From the NCBI GenBank assembly GCA_003219415.1, contig QHOS01000053.1:1-39060 (forward strand): DNA of 39,060 nucleotides, in the 5' to 3' direction. A program made the translations under genes and the position numbers. This document shows positions 15,724 through 24,740 of the stretch, one piece after another; positions within the stretch are counted from its first letter, which is position 1, and the number at the start of each line of letters is the position of its first letter. This stretch comes from Verrucomicrobiota bacterium (lineage in GTDB: Bacteria > Verrucomicrobiota > Verrucomicrobiia > Chthoniobacterales > UBA10450). The notes beneath the pieces are model-generated. The model saw only the letters and a program-made list of their open reading frames with translations. It made no database searches and was not told where the DNA came from.

Positions 15724-16341
15724 ATGGACATGAAACTCGAAGTCATCATCATTCCCGTTTCCGACGTCGATCGCGCCAAAGCGTTCTACGAGAAACTGGG
15801 TTTCCGGTTAGATATCGACTATGCCGCTAATGACGACTTCCGGGTTCTACAATTTACGCCTGCCGGTTCAGAGGCATCGATTATCTTCGGCAAGGGAATC
15901 ACGTCGGCCAAGCGTGGCCCGGCGGACAGCCTGGTTCTCGCCGTGGACGATATCGACGTCGCCCGCGACGACTTGATTGCCCGCGGTGTCGACGTAAGGG
16001 AGGTCTTCCACTACGTTGGTGGTCCCTTCAATAACGCGGTGAAGAACCCACGCGTCGCCGGCCGCGACCCGCAAGGTCGTTCCTATTACTCGTTTGCCTC
16101 GTTCGAAGATCCGGACGGGAACGGCTGGCTACTCCAGGAAATCACGTCGCGGCTTCCCGGTCGGATCGACGCCGCAGCAACGACGTTCGGTTCGGCGAGC
16201 GATCTCGCGAGCGCGCTTCGGCGTGCGGAGGCCGCTCACGGCGAGCACGAGAAACGCACCGGCCAGAGAGACGCCAACTGGCCGGATTGGTACGCCAAGT
16301 ACATGGTCGCAGAGCAAGCCGGCACGGAGCTGCCGCAATGA
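15724..16341 (+). CDS. VOC (glyoxalase/bleomycin-resistance) family protein
   Basis: A 205-residue protein. Residues 4-140 form a vicinal-oxygen-chelate domain of two beta-alpha-beta-beta-beta modules: VIIIPVSDVDRAKAFYEKLGFRL (key part SDVDRAKAFY), LQFTPAGSEASIIFGKG, LVLAVDDIDVARDDLIARGV and FASFEDPDGNGWLLQEI. The C-terminal tail DANWPDWYAKYMVAEQAG is a recurring extension in soil-bacterial VOC proteins. Family members bind a divalent metal and act as isomerases, dioxygenases or antibiotic-binding proteins; no substrate can be assigned. The start ATG at 15724 follows AAAGGAGCAGTC, a good RBS. The next gene encodes a cupin on the same strand. Confidence 0.88.
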   Translation: MDMKLEVIIIPVSDVDRAKAFYEKLGFRLDIDYAANDDFRVLQFTPAGSEASIIFGKGITSAKRGPADSLVLAVDDIDVARDDLIARGVDVREVFHYVGGPFNNAVKNPRVAGRDPQGRSYYSFASFEDPDGNGWLLQEITSRLPGRIDAAATTFGSASDLASALRRAEAAHGEHEKRTGQRDANWPDWYAKYMVAEQAGTELPQ

Positions 16342-16348
16342 GCGGAGA

Positions 16349-16380
16349 AGTTGAGAGTTGATTGTCGAGGGTTGAGAGAA
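16349..16380 (+). repeat. Degenerate GTTGAGAG string (copy 3)
   Basis: AGTTGAGAGTTGATTGTCGA followed by GGGTTGAGAGAAG, directly before the cupin start. It belongs to the set of similar strings at 12206, 15645, 22567, 23644 and 29478. Confidence 0.55.
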
Positions 16381-16384
16381 GGGG

Positions 16385-16780
16385 ATGGAAATAAAACGAG
16401 GTGGTTCTCAAGCGTCCACGAAAGGACCAGCTGATTGGTTCACCGGCACAGTTCGCATTGATCCGTTATTCCAAGCACCCGATCCGGCACGCGTGGCCTG
16501 TGCGAACGTCACGTTTGAGCCGGGTGCTCGCACCGCCTGGCATACACATCCACTCGGGCAGACGTTGATTGTCACGTCCGGTCTTGGTTGGGCGCAGCGC
16601 TGGGACGGACCAACCGAGGAAATCCGGCCAGGTGACGTTGTCTGGTTTGCGCCTAACGAGAAGCATTGGCACGGTGCTACGCCGACGACCCCAATGACGC
16701 ATATCGCCATTCAGGAGGCGCTGGACGGCAAGCCAGTGGATTGGATGGAAAAGGTCAGCGACGAACAATATCGCGCCTAA
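16385..16780 (+). CDS. Cupin, mandelonitrile lyase-like (GtHNL type)
   Basis: A 131-residue single-domain cupin, the length of the Granulicella tundricola hydroxynitrile lyase. The metal-site residues of that enzyme fall at the same positions here: H53 and H55 (AWHTHPLGQ), Q59 and H94 (EKHWHG). The conserved [15 protein letters not shown] start and [17 protein letters not shown] end also fit. GtHNL uses Mn(II) to make or cleave cyanohydrins. Most relatives are annotated only as cupins and their natural role is unknown, so the activity is a hypothesis. The gene is 43 bp after the VOC gene and may be co-transcribed with it. Confidence 0.82.
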   Translation: MEIKRGGSQASTKGPADWFTGTVRIDPLFQAPDPARVACANVTFEPGARTAWHTHPLGQTLIVTSGLGWAQRWDGPTEEIRPGDVVWFAPNEKHWHGATPTTPMTHIAIQEALDGKPVDWMEKVSDEQYRA

Positions 16781-16869
16781 CGAGTCAGGAATGCGACTTC
16801 AATTATCGAGAAGGCTGGTTAACCGCGCCCTGCGTCACGGCACAGCGCGTCATGAGATCTCGCCCCAAG

Positions 16870-17412
16870 CTACGCGACGGCGTCCATAGACCGTCGCTGC
16901 AGATGCTTGTTTCCGGATTCGGTTTTCAACAGGAAAGCTTTGGTCTCCAGACCGCCGGCGAATCCGGTTAGCTTGCCGTTGGCACCGATTACCCGATGGC
17001 AGGGGACGATGATGGAGATTGGATTTCTTCCGTTGGCCGCTCCGACTGCTCGCACCGCTTTTGGACGCCCGATTTGTCTTGCGATCTCCCCGTAGCTGCG
17101 AGTCTCGCCGAAAGGGATGGCCGCCAGCGCGCGCCACACTTGCTTTTGAAATTCGGTTCCGGCGAAATCGAATTTCAGGGAAAATTTCTTGAGTTTGCCT
17201 GCGAAGTAATGGTTCAGCTGGCGTTCCGCCTCGAGGAGCACCGGATGATTTTTGTCTTCCATCAACGGTGCGAGCCGGACTCGTTTCGGATCGTCGTTTT
17301 CCCACAGGATAGCGGCTAATCCGCGCTCGCTCGCTACCAATTTCAGCCGGCCGACGGGAGACTTCATGGTTTTGTATGAATAAGTCTTGTGCTTGTCTTT
17401 TATCGTTTTCAT
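16870..17412 (-). CDS. ogt: Methylated-DNA-[protein]-cysteine S-methyltransferase
   Basis: A 180-residue suicide repair protein that transfers the methyl group of O6-methylguanine in DNA to its own cysteine. The active-site motif PCHRVIG is present with C138. Around it are FQKQVWRALAAIPFGETRSY (helix-turn-helix with the Arg finger RAVGAANGRNP) and TGFAGGLETKAFLL. The N-terminal RNase H-like domain is short (KSPVGRLKLVASERGLAAIL). The ATG at 17412 is preferred over GTG at 17442, because TAAAGAG lies directly before it. It is divergent from an Ada-AlkA fusion gene, forming an alkylation-repair pair with a large inverted repeat between the two. Confidence 0.92.
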   Translation of the reverse strand: MKTIKDKHKTYSYKTMKSPVGRLKLVASERGLAAILWENDDPKRVRLAPLMEDKNHPVLLEAERQLNHYFAGKLKKFSLKFDFAGTEFQKQVWRALAAIPFGETRSYGEIARQIGRPKAVRAVGAANGRNPISIIVPCHRVIGANGKLTGFAGGLETKAFLLKTESGNKHLQRRSMDAVA

Positions 17413-17445
17413 CTCTTTAAGATGAGGCGTTTTTCGAACCACGCT

Positions 17446-17495
17446 GGCCGTTTTCGGACATCAAACTTAAAATAACCTCATGTCCGAAAATGGCC
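17446..17495. promoter_or_regulatory. 16-bp inverted repeat between the divergent ogt and ada-alkA genes
   Basis: The arms are GGCCGTTTTCGGACAT (17446-17461) and ATGTCCGAAAATGGCC (17480-17495), 15 of 16 positions pairing, with an 18-nt AT-rich centre. It occupies the middle of the 116-bp divergent promoter region. It could be the binding site of a regulator shared by both repair genes, or a stem in one transcript's leader. It does not resemble the E. coli Ada box. Confidence 0.6.
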
Positions 17496-17528
17496 GGTAT
17501 CCGGGCCGATCATGGTTTAGAGTAAGGT

Positions 17529-19025
17529 ATGATCAACAGTCACGCTGCCTACAGCGCTCTGACCTCTCGCGATCCTCGCTTCGACGGGATCTTTTTCGTC
17601 GGCGTCACCTCCACCGGAGTTTACTGCCGGCCAATCTGTCCAGTGAAAACACCGCTGCAGAGAAATTGCCGTTTCTTCGAAAGCGCGTTCGCCGCGGAGA
17701 AAGCATTGTTCCGTCCGTGCCTGCGGTGCCGGCCTGAACTGGCGCCGGGCCAAGCGCCGATCGATAACTCGAATCGCGTCGCTCATCTCATTACGCGTCG
17801 CATCGATGAAGGACTGATCGACGAGGGCGCCGGGCTGGAAGAAATCGCGGCGGAGTTTGGAATCAGCTCGCGTCAGTTGCGGCGCATTGTGCAGAAAGAA
17901 CTTGGGGTGTCGCCAATCGAACTGATGCAGACGCGGCGTTAGCTTCTGGCGAAACAGTTACTCACCGAAACAAAATTGCCCATCACTGAAATCGCGTTCG
18001 CGAGTGGCTTCTCCAGCCTGCGCCGTTTCAACGACGCTTTCGGCACGCATTATCGCATGCCGCCGAGTCATCTACGCAAGCGCGCGGCCGAGCACCACGA
18101 AGCGATCGACGCAGGCCGCACCTCGACTTTGCAACTGAGTTACCGGCCGCCGTACGATTGGCAGGAAATCCTGAAATTCCTCGGTGCTCGCATGATTCGA
18201 GATGTGGAATTCGTGACCGCAGACAGCTATGCGCGCACGGTTCAGTTAGGCAAACGCACCGGCTGGATCAAGGTCACGCACGCGCCGGAAAAACGCGGGC
18301 TCGTGGTCGAGTTCACGCACGCGCTTGCGCCGGTCCTGCCGGCGTTGTTAGGCAGGCTACGCAACTTGTTCGACCTCACGGCGCGGCCGGATCTGATCGC
18401 GGCGCATTTGATGAAAGATAAGTTTTTGAAAAAAAGCGTGACGAAGAATCCGGGCCTGCGCGTGCCCGGCGCGTTTGACGGTTTCGAAATGGCCATCCGC
18501 GCGATTCTTGGACAGCAAATCACAGTGAAAGCTGCGACGACGATCGCGGGCCGTTTCGCTGAAGCGTTTGGTGAGAAAATACGGACGCCGTTTCCTGAGC
18601 TCACACGACTCTCGCCGCTCGCCGCGCGCATTGCCAAAGCCAGCGTAGGCGACATCGCGAGGCTCGGAATCGTAGGGACGCGCGCGGCGAGTATCCTTGC
18701 TTTAGCGCGGGCATTCCAAGCCGGCTCGTTAAAACTCGACGCCGGAGCCAGTCCCGAAGCCGACATCGCGCAGCTAACCGCGCTGCCAGGCATCGGCCAA
18801 TGGACGGCGCATTACATCGCCATGCGCGCTTCGCGTTGGCCGGATGCTTTTCCGAAGGAAGATATTGCGGTACGCAACAGCCTTGGCCGAGTGAGTACGA
18901 AACAAGCGGAACAAATTTCCCAAGCCTGGCGTCCATGGCGTAGCTACGCCGTGATGCATCTGTGGAAGAATCTGCGAAACCATAGCCGAATCATGAGTCA
19001 GCGCCGAATCGCATCTAATCGATAA
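17529..19025 (+). pseudogene. Ada-type regulator / AlkA DNA glycosylase fusion interrupted by an in-frame TAG
   Basis: The first part has the Ada zinc domain with the Cys tetrad C33, C37, C64, C67 (VYCRPICPVKT, FRPCLRCRPEL) and the start of an AraC-type HTH (IAAEFGISSRQLRRIVQKEL). A TAG at 17940-17942 follows ELMQTRR. The same frame then resumes with LLAKQLLTETKLPITEIAFA, the second HTH, and a complete AlkA glycosylase (AIRAILGQQITVKAATTIAG; HhH LPGIGQWTAHYIAMR; FPKEDIAVRN with the catalytic Asp). A Leu TTG mutated to TAG explains the break. The intact product would remove 3-methyladenine and other alkylated bases and activate repair genes. As read, only the 137-residue N-terminal part is made, unless the stop is a read error or is suppressed. 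Confidence 0.85.
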
Positions 19026-19148
19026 ATCAAAAAAAAGTCTTATGAAAAGAGAAATCATTCGTGTCGAACCTTTGCCGAACGTCGCAAGGCGATGCTGATC
19101 GATCTGGTTATCTTCGAGGTCGGCCTATGATGGGAGGGATCTTCGCGA

Positions 19149-20468
19149 TTACTGTGGCTGCGCGTAGAGAGTCCGACTGAGGCGACGACCGAAGAGCACG
19201 ACAAGAAGACCGCCGCCGGCGGCGATGGCCGCGTGCATGGCCCAAAACTGTACGGGCGTCATCTTTTCGTAGAAGCCGCCGATCCAGCCAATCAGGTTGT
19301 TCGAAATGAACAGACTCATGAAGGTGAGTCCCATCAATGTTGCATTCACCTTGGCCGGCGCGGCGCGCGAAACCAAGGCGAGAAGGACGGGCCAGTAGTA
19401 AAGGAAGGAAATTCCCAATAAAGCGCTATAGAGGAATGGCCAGATCGGATGAACAGGCGCATCACGCGAAACAAGAATTGCGACGACCAAGATCAGATTG
19501 CTTGCGGCTGTGATCCAGGCACCCATGCCGATCTTTGCCAGGTCGTTAGGCTCGCGACGCCGTAATGCCTGGCGGCGCCAGATGCAGAGCACCAGCGGCA
19601 CGCACAGGACGCTTGAAACCGAGTTGATCGATTGGAACCAAGGCACCGGGATTCGGAAGCCGCCAACATCAAGCGCGACATGCTGTTGAATCCAGACCGG
19701 ATTCACGTTGAAGACCTGATAGAACGCCGTCGACTGAAAGATTGTAATGATCATTACGGCGATGAGCGCGTAAACGATGCGCTTCTCGACGGCCGTGAGT
19801 CGAGTCCCTTCGAACTCCCGTCGCTCCACTCGCGCAGGCAGGTAGCGGTATCCGTACAGATAAGTGGCAAGGCCAAGGAGCATGAAAATCGCGGCGATGC
19901 CGAAGCCGTAGTGCCAGCCATAAACCTGTGCGAGCACACCGCAGAGCAAAGGTCCGGCGACTGCTCCGATATTGATTGCGGTACTGAAGATGACGAAACC
20001 GCGAGTGCGGCGCGCTTCGTCCTCTGGCGGATAAAGCGCGCCGACCTGCGCCGAAATGTTGCCCTTCAAAAAACCCGAGCCGATGACAAGCAGGAGCAGG
20101 GCGAGGAGGAATGATTGATCAAATGTCATCGCGATATGACCGGCACTCATCGAGAGAGCGCCGATCACGACAGCATTCCGCTGTCCGATCCAGCGATCAG
20201 CAATCATGCCGCCGAGCAGCGGCGTGAAGTAAACGAAACCGGAGTAAAGTCCGAAAATCTGCGAGGCGAGCGCCTGCGTCGAGAGCGGTCCGACAACTGA
20301 TTCCAGCGCGGCACGGAATCCGGAAAATCCGCTGATATGCTCGACATGTCCCGGCAGCAACAACTGATTTACCATGTAAAGGGCGAGCAGCGCCGTCATT
20401 CCGTAATAGGAAAATCGTTCCCATGCTTCGGTGAAGGCGAGGTAGAAAAGCCCTTTGGGATGACCCAT
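19149..20468 (-). CDS. POT/PTR2-family proton-dependent oligopeptide transporter
   Basis: A 439-residue inner-membrane symporter of the major facilitator fold that takes up di- and tripeptides with protons. The ExxER motif is in FTEAWERFSYYGM in helix 1. The PTR2 signature is GGMIADRWIGQRNAVVIGA. FLKGNISAQVGALYP matches the conserved helix 4-5 region, and WFQSINSVSSVL and LYYWPVLLALVSRAAPAKVN follow in the C-terminal half. The ATG at 20468 (MGHPKGLFYL) is chosen because AAGGAAG lies eight bases upstream; an in-frame ATG at 20537 would add 23 polar residues and crowd the divergent gene. Monocistronic. Confidence 0.88.
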   Translation of the reverse strand: MGHPKGLFYLAFTEAWERFSYYGMTALLALYMVNQLLLPGHVEHISGFSGFRAALESVVGPLSTQALASQIFGLYSGFVYFTPLLGGMIADRWIGQRNAVVIGALSMSAGHIAMTFDQSFLLALLLLVIGSGFLKGNISAQVGALYPPEDEARRTRGFVIFSTAINIGAVAGPLLCGVLAQVYGWHYGFGIAAIFMLLGLATYLYGYRYLPARVERREFEGTRLTAVEKRIVYALIAVMIITIFQSTAFYQVFNVNPVWIQQHVALDVGGFRIPVPWFQSINSVSSVLCVPLVLCIWRRQALRRREPNDLAKIGMGAWITAASNLILVVAILVSRDAPVHPIWPFLYSALLGISFLYYWPVLLALVSRAAPAKVNATLMGLTFMSLFISNNLIGWIGGFYEKMTPVQFWAMHAAIAAGGGLLVVLFGRRLSRTLYAQPQ

Positions 20469-20539
20469 GAAGGTTACTTCCTTGGCGCGCGTCAACACGG
20501 CTCCACGTGTGGTTATTAGATCGTGCTCGCCTGCCATTT

Positions 20540-21286
20540 ATGCAGAACCCTAACAGAGGCATGCGCGCAGTTGCTAGCGTTGAACAAGGCGCGAGCGGCA
20601 ACTATTCTTCGTCAATCGTGATGAACGAGCACCGAATCGCTGATGACGTGATGCTTATGTCGTTTCCGTGGCGGACGCTTGGAATCGATTTCAGGCGAAA
20701 TGTGACATTGCTTCGACTCGCGGACGGCCGAGTCGTAGTTCATTCCACAGCGCCATTCACTGAGCAGGACATTGCAGTAATCAAACGCTTCGGTGAACCA
20801 GGCTGGTTAGTGGAAGCAACGTTGATGCACGACACCTTTGCCAAAGAAGGTCGAGCGGCGCTGCCGAATATTACCTATCTCGCTCCGGACGGTTTCGCGA
20901 AGGCGACCGAAGTGCCGACGGAATCTTTATTGCCTCCACCTCAAGAGTGGGATGGCGAGATTGATGTCTTCAAGATCGATGGCGTGCGAATGAACGAGCA
21001 CGCTTTGTTTCATCGGCGGTCGCGCACGCTCGTGATGGCTGACGTGTTTTTTTCCTTTCCAAAGGAGATTTCCGGGTGGCCGCGTTTTTTTGTGCGGCGT
21101 GTCATGCGTATGCCGCGATTATTTGGAATTAGTTCCTTCTATCGTTTATTCGTAATCCGCGACAAGGAAGCGTTTGCTCGTTCCATGAGCGCACTGCTCG
21201 CATTAGATTTCGAACGACTCGTGGTGGCTCACTGGCAGCCAGTCGAGACGGACGCGAAACGGGCCGTCGAGCAAGCGCTACGCTAG
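20540..21286 (+). CDS. DUF4336 family protein (metallo-beta-lactamase-like fold)
   Basis: Conserved DUF4336 features begin at MNEHRIADDVMLMSFPWRTL (about codon 28) and continue with RNVTLLRLADGRVVVHSTAP, DIAVIKRFGEPGWLVEATLM, and HALFHRRSRTLVMADVFFSF. The family is distantly related to metallo-beta-lactamase hydrolases but often lacks the full HxHxDH metal set, and no such motif is seen here. Function unknown. The start is uncertain: ATG 20540, ATG 20561 (preceded by AGAGG at very short spacing) and ATG 20621 are all in frame, and the conserved part begins at the last. It is divergent from the POT transporter. Confidence 0.7.
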   Translation: MQNPNRGMRAVASVEQGASGNYSSSIVMNEHRIADDVMLMSFPWRTLGIDFRRNVTLLRLADGRVVVHSTAPFTEQDIAVIKRFGEPGWLVEATLMHDTFAKEGRAALPNITYLAPDGFAKATEVPTESLLPPPQEWDGEIDVFKIDGVRMNEHALFHRRSRTLVMADVFFSFPKEISGWPRFFVRRVMRMPRLFGISSFYRLFVIRDKEAFARSMSALLALDFERLVVAHWQPVETDAKRAVEQALR

Positions 21287-21442
21287 ATAGCGCTTCGATT
21301 CTCACCTGAAAGAGGGAATTGGGATTGACTCTGGCGTGGCACTGCAAAATCCCACGCACGCGCATGGACCGCGACTTGATCGTGATCGATAAATTGAGTG
21401 AAACGATCGATCCGATTCCTTATAAGGGAGATAACATCAACC

Positions 21443-22513
21443 ATGCATCCAACTACCTACAACGCGAAAGCTTACTCCGCTGCCAGTGAAACATCACCGC
21501 TCGCTTCCACCAAGATAGACCGTCGTGAACCGACCGAACGCGATGTGCAAATTGAAATTCTCTTCTGCGGCATCTGCCACTCCGATCTGCATTCTGTCCG
21601 GAACGAGTGGAGCGAGTTCATGCCCACTGTGTACCCGATCGTGCCCGGTCATGAGATCGTGGGCCGCGTGACGAAGGTCGGCTCGGCAGTTACAAAGTAC
21701 AAACCCGGCGATGTCGTCGCGGTCGGCTGTATGGTCGATTCGGATCGTACCTGTCCGCAGTGCAAAGCTGGCTTTGAACAGTACTGCCCGAACATGATCC
21801 TCACGTTCAACTCCCCCGATCAGCATCTCGGAGGCAGAACATACGGCGGCTACTCCGAAAGCATCGTTGTTGATGAACATTTTGTTCTGCGCGTTCCTTC
21901 GAATCTTAAACCAGACGCCGCTGCGCCGCTGCTCTGCGCCGGGATCACGACATACTCGCCGATGCGCCACTGGGGCGTTGGCAAGGGCAAGAAAGTCGGG
22001 GTGGTCGGTCTCGGCGGACTCGGCCACATGGCCGTAAAATTTGCTCACGCCTTCGGAGCCCACGTCGTCGTTTTCACCACTTCGCCTAACAAGAAGGAAG
22101 ACGCGCTCCGCCTCGGCGCCGATGAAGTCGTTATCTCCCGCAATGCCGGCGAAATGCAAAAGCACGCAGGCAGCTTCGATTTCATCCTCGACGCTGTCTC
22201 AGCCGATCACGACATCAATGCGTATATCAACCTGCTCGGCCGCGATGGTAACCTGACGCTCGTTGGCGCTCCGGCGGAACCGTTGCGCGTTCCTGCATTC
22301 AGCCTCATCATGCGACGCCGTAGTCTCGCTGGCTCTGCCATCGGCGGCATCACTGAAACGCAGGAGATGCTCGATTTCTGCGGCGAGCATAACCTCACTG
22401 CGGATGTCGAAGTTATCCCGATCCAGAAAGTCAACGAAGCTTACGAGAGATTGCTGAAGTCCGATGTGAAGTACCGTTTCTCCATCGACATGGCGTCTCT
22501 TAAGTCAGAGTGA
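21443..22513 (+). CDS. Zinc-dependent alcohol dehydrogenase, YahK/cinnamyl-alcohol type
   Basis: A 356-residue MDR-family NADP(H)-dependent aldehyde reductase. Catalytic zinc ligands are in CGICHSDLHSVRNEW (C42), PGHEIVGRV (H70-E71) and LLCAGITTYSPM. The Rossmann motif is VGVVGLGGLGHMAVKFA. The structural zinc loop reads VDSDRTCPQCKAGFEQYC, so only three of the four usual Cys remain; Asp101 replaces the first. The family reduces aromatic and aliphatic aldehydes. The ATG at 21443 is preferred, since AAGGGAG lies about 12 bases upstream and the family N-terminus matches; the longer frame start at 21398 has no support. An aldo/keto reductase follows on the same strand, suggesting carbonyl detoxification. 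Confidence 0.9.
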   Translation: MHPTTYNAKAYSAASETSPLASTKIDRREPTERDVQIEILFCGICHSDLHSVRNEWSEFMPTVYPIVPGHEIVGRVTKVGSAVTKYKPGDVVAVGCMVDSDRTCPQCKAGFEQYCPNMILTFNSPDQHLGGRTYGGYSESIVVDEHFVLRVPSNLKPDAAAPLLCAGITTYSPMRHWGVGKGKKVGVVGLGGLGHMAVKFAHAFGAHVVVFTTSPNKKEDALRLGADEVVISRNAGEMQKHAGSFDFILDAVSADHDINAYINLLGRDGNLTLVGAPAEPLRVPAFSLIMRRRSLAGSAIGGITETQEMLDFCGEHNLTADVEVIPIQKVNEAYERLLKSDVKYRFSIDMASLKSE

Positions 22514-22520
22514 GCAGAAA

Positions 22521-23607
<1,087 letters not shown>

Positions 23608-23611
23608 ACAA

Positions 23612-23660
23612 AGTGATGAGTGATGAGTGATGAGTGACCAGAAGGGTTGAGAGCTGAAGA
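23612..23660 (+). repeat. Tandem GTGATGA repeat plus GTTGAGAG string (copy 5)
   Basis: Three tandem copies of the 7-mer GTGATGA (GTGATGAGTGATGAGTGATG) are followed after a few bases by GGGTTGAGAGCTGAAG in the leader of the 160-residue membrane protein. The tandem heptamer could change copy number. Confidence 0.6.
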
Positions 23661-23687
23661 CAGCCCAGTCGTCCGGAAGGAGAGAAA

Positions 23688-24170
23688 GTGCCCGCAATTT
23701 TCGATCGTGTCCTCACAGTAAATCTCATCTTGAACACCGCGATTTTCTATGTTGCGGCTCGGCTGTATTTGCTGCCCTTGGTTCCGCGCGTTCGACCGCA
23801 AGGCATTCTTGTTCCCATCCTCCTTTTGCATTCAATGCGACATCTTGGCCTGATGTTCCTGACTCGCGGCGCCACTTTTCCGGGAATGCCGCCACAGTTT
23901 GCCTATCCGGCCGCATTTGGCGATCTGATAACTGCCGTCCTTGCGTTCGCAGCAATTCCACTCGTGTTGCGCGGCAGTACTCTCGCCAAGCCGGCGGTGT
24001 GGAGTTTCAATATTTTCGGAACTCTCGACCTGCTTGCAGCGATCACCTTCGCCACGATTTACAATGCGCCAGTCGCAATGGGACCAGCCTATTGGATTCC
24101 AGCCTTTTGGGTTCCATTATTGTTGGTCACGCATTATGTGACTTTTGTTCTTCTTCGTCGTCGTTGGTAG
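23688..24170 (+). CDS. Small multi-pass membrane protein, unknown function
   Basis: A 160-residue protein with four or five hydrophobic helices: LILNTAIFYVAARLYLLPLV, FGDLITAVLAFAAIPLVL, VWSFNIFGTLDLLAAITFA and VPLLLVTHYVTFVLL ending in RRRW. LHSMRHLGLMFL and GMPPQFAYPAAFGD are the most distinctive stretches. I do not recognise a characterised family. The start is GTG at 23688 behind AAGGAGAGAAA, a strong RBS. It lies 80 bp after the aldo/keto reductase and may be co-transcribed with it. Confidence 0.7.
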   Translation: MPAIFDRVLTVNLILNTAIFYVAARLYLLPLVPRVRPQGILVPILLLHSMRHLGLMFLTRGATFPGMPPQFAYPAAFGDLITAVLAFAAIPLVLRGSTLAKPAVWSFNIFGTLDLLAAITFATIYNAPVAMGPAYWIPAFWVPLLLVTHYVTFVLLRRRW

Positions 24171-24256
24171 CTTTGAGTCGCTGCGACCGTTTCTGATCGC
24201 AGCTAGCGTCACACGTGGTGTGTCTGTCGACCAGAACCTATCTCGCAAATCGAAAC

Positions 24257-24312
24257 GGCCTGAGGGCAGGCCATCTCCAGCGTTCCGATGGAGTCGGGCC
24301 GCCCTCGGCCCG
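24257..24312. repeat. Three consecutive short hairpins between convergent genes
   Basis: In order: GGCCT-GAGGGC-AGGCC (24257-24272), CTCCA-GCGTTCCGA-TGGAG (24275-24293) and CGGGCCG-CCCT-CGGCCCG (24295-24312). They lie between the membrane protein gene and the convergent VOC/DUF1697 remnant. They may end transcription from both sides, or be a REP-like intergenic element; there is no T-run. Confidence 0.55.
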
Positions 24313-24333
24313 CAAGCAACCGCGCCAAAGTAT

Positions 24334-24734
24334 TTACGAGATGGCTTCTAACGCGTGTTCCAGAATGTCAGCGACCTTTTTAATCGTGTTCCAACTGCGC
24401 GTAGTGGCTGGCACACCGAGGAGCTTCTCGATTTCACCGAGGTAACTGATCGCTTTCATCTGGCGCCGAGCGAGACCAGACGTTTCAGTGCAGCATCGGC
24501 ATCGGAGACGCCCCAGTAGACGACTACGCCGCACGAACCCGCGGACGAGGATGGATCGGGATCCAGACCGAGCTCGTAGCCGCCAACGTTGAAGCCAACG
24601 TAAAACGGTTGGTCGAAGTAAGGCTGAATCGCCAGGATCTTTGAATGCCACGACTTTCCCTTGGCCAGGTCAGGAGCGTGATAGATGGCCGTGCGAAGGC
24701 CCAGAAAGCTTGGGTTGGCAGGCGACGGTTTCAC
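24334..24734 (-). pseudogene. Chimeric remnant: 5' half of a VOC gene joined to the 3' end of a DUF1697 gene
   Basis: From GTG 24734 the sequence encodes a VOC N-terminal half (FLGLRTAIYHAPDLAKGKSW, YVGFNVGGYELGLDPD, VVVYWGVSDADAALKRLVSLGAR) and then stops at 24456, where a VOC protein should carry a second strand set. In another frame the bases to 24334 encode RRQMKAISYLGEIEKLLGVP and then ATTRSWNTIKKVADIL, which is the C-terminus of the DUF1697 protein encoded intact at 28899-29429. Nucleotide similarity to 28917-29020 ends near 24478, which marks the junction. Neither half can be functional as a complete domain. The VOC start lies 6 bp after the methyltransferase stop, so the ancestor was probably in that operon. 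Confidence 0.75.
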
Positions 24735-24740
24735 TTGGTT

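Noticed and set aside
17976-19025. Separate AlkA gene starting at TTG 17976
   Set aside because: It starts in the middle of the second HTH helix with no RBS, and the same frame continues upstream through the TAG, so it is better read as one interrupted gene.
21494-22165. 223-codon open frame on the minus strand
   Set aside because: Antisense to the zinc alcohol dehydrogenase; rich in unusual residues and without family motifs.
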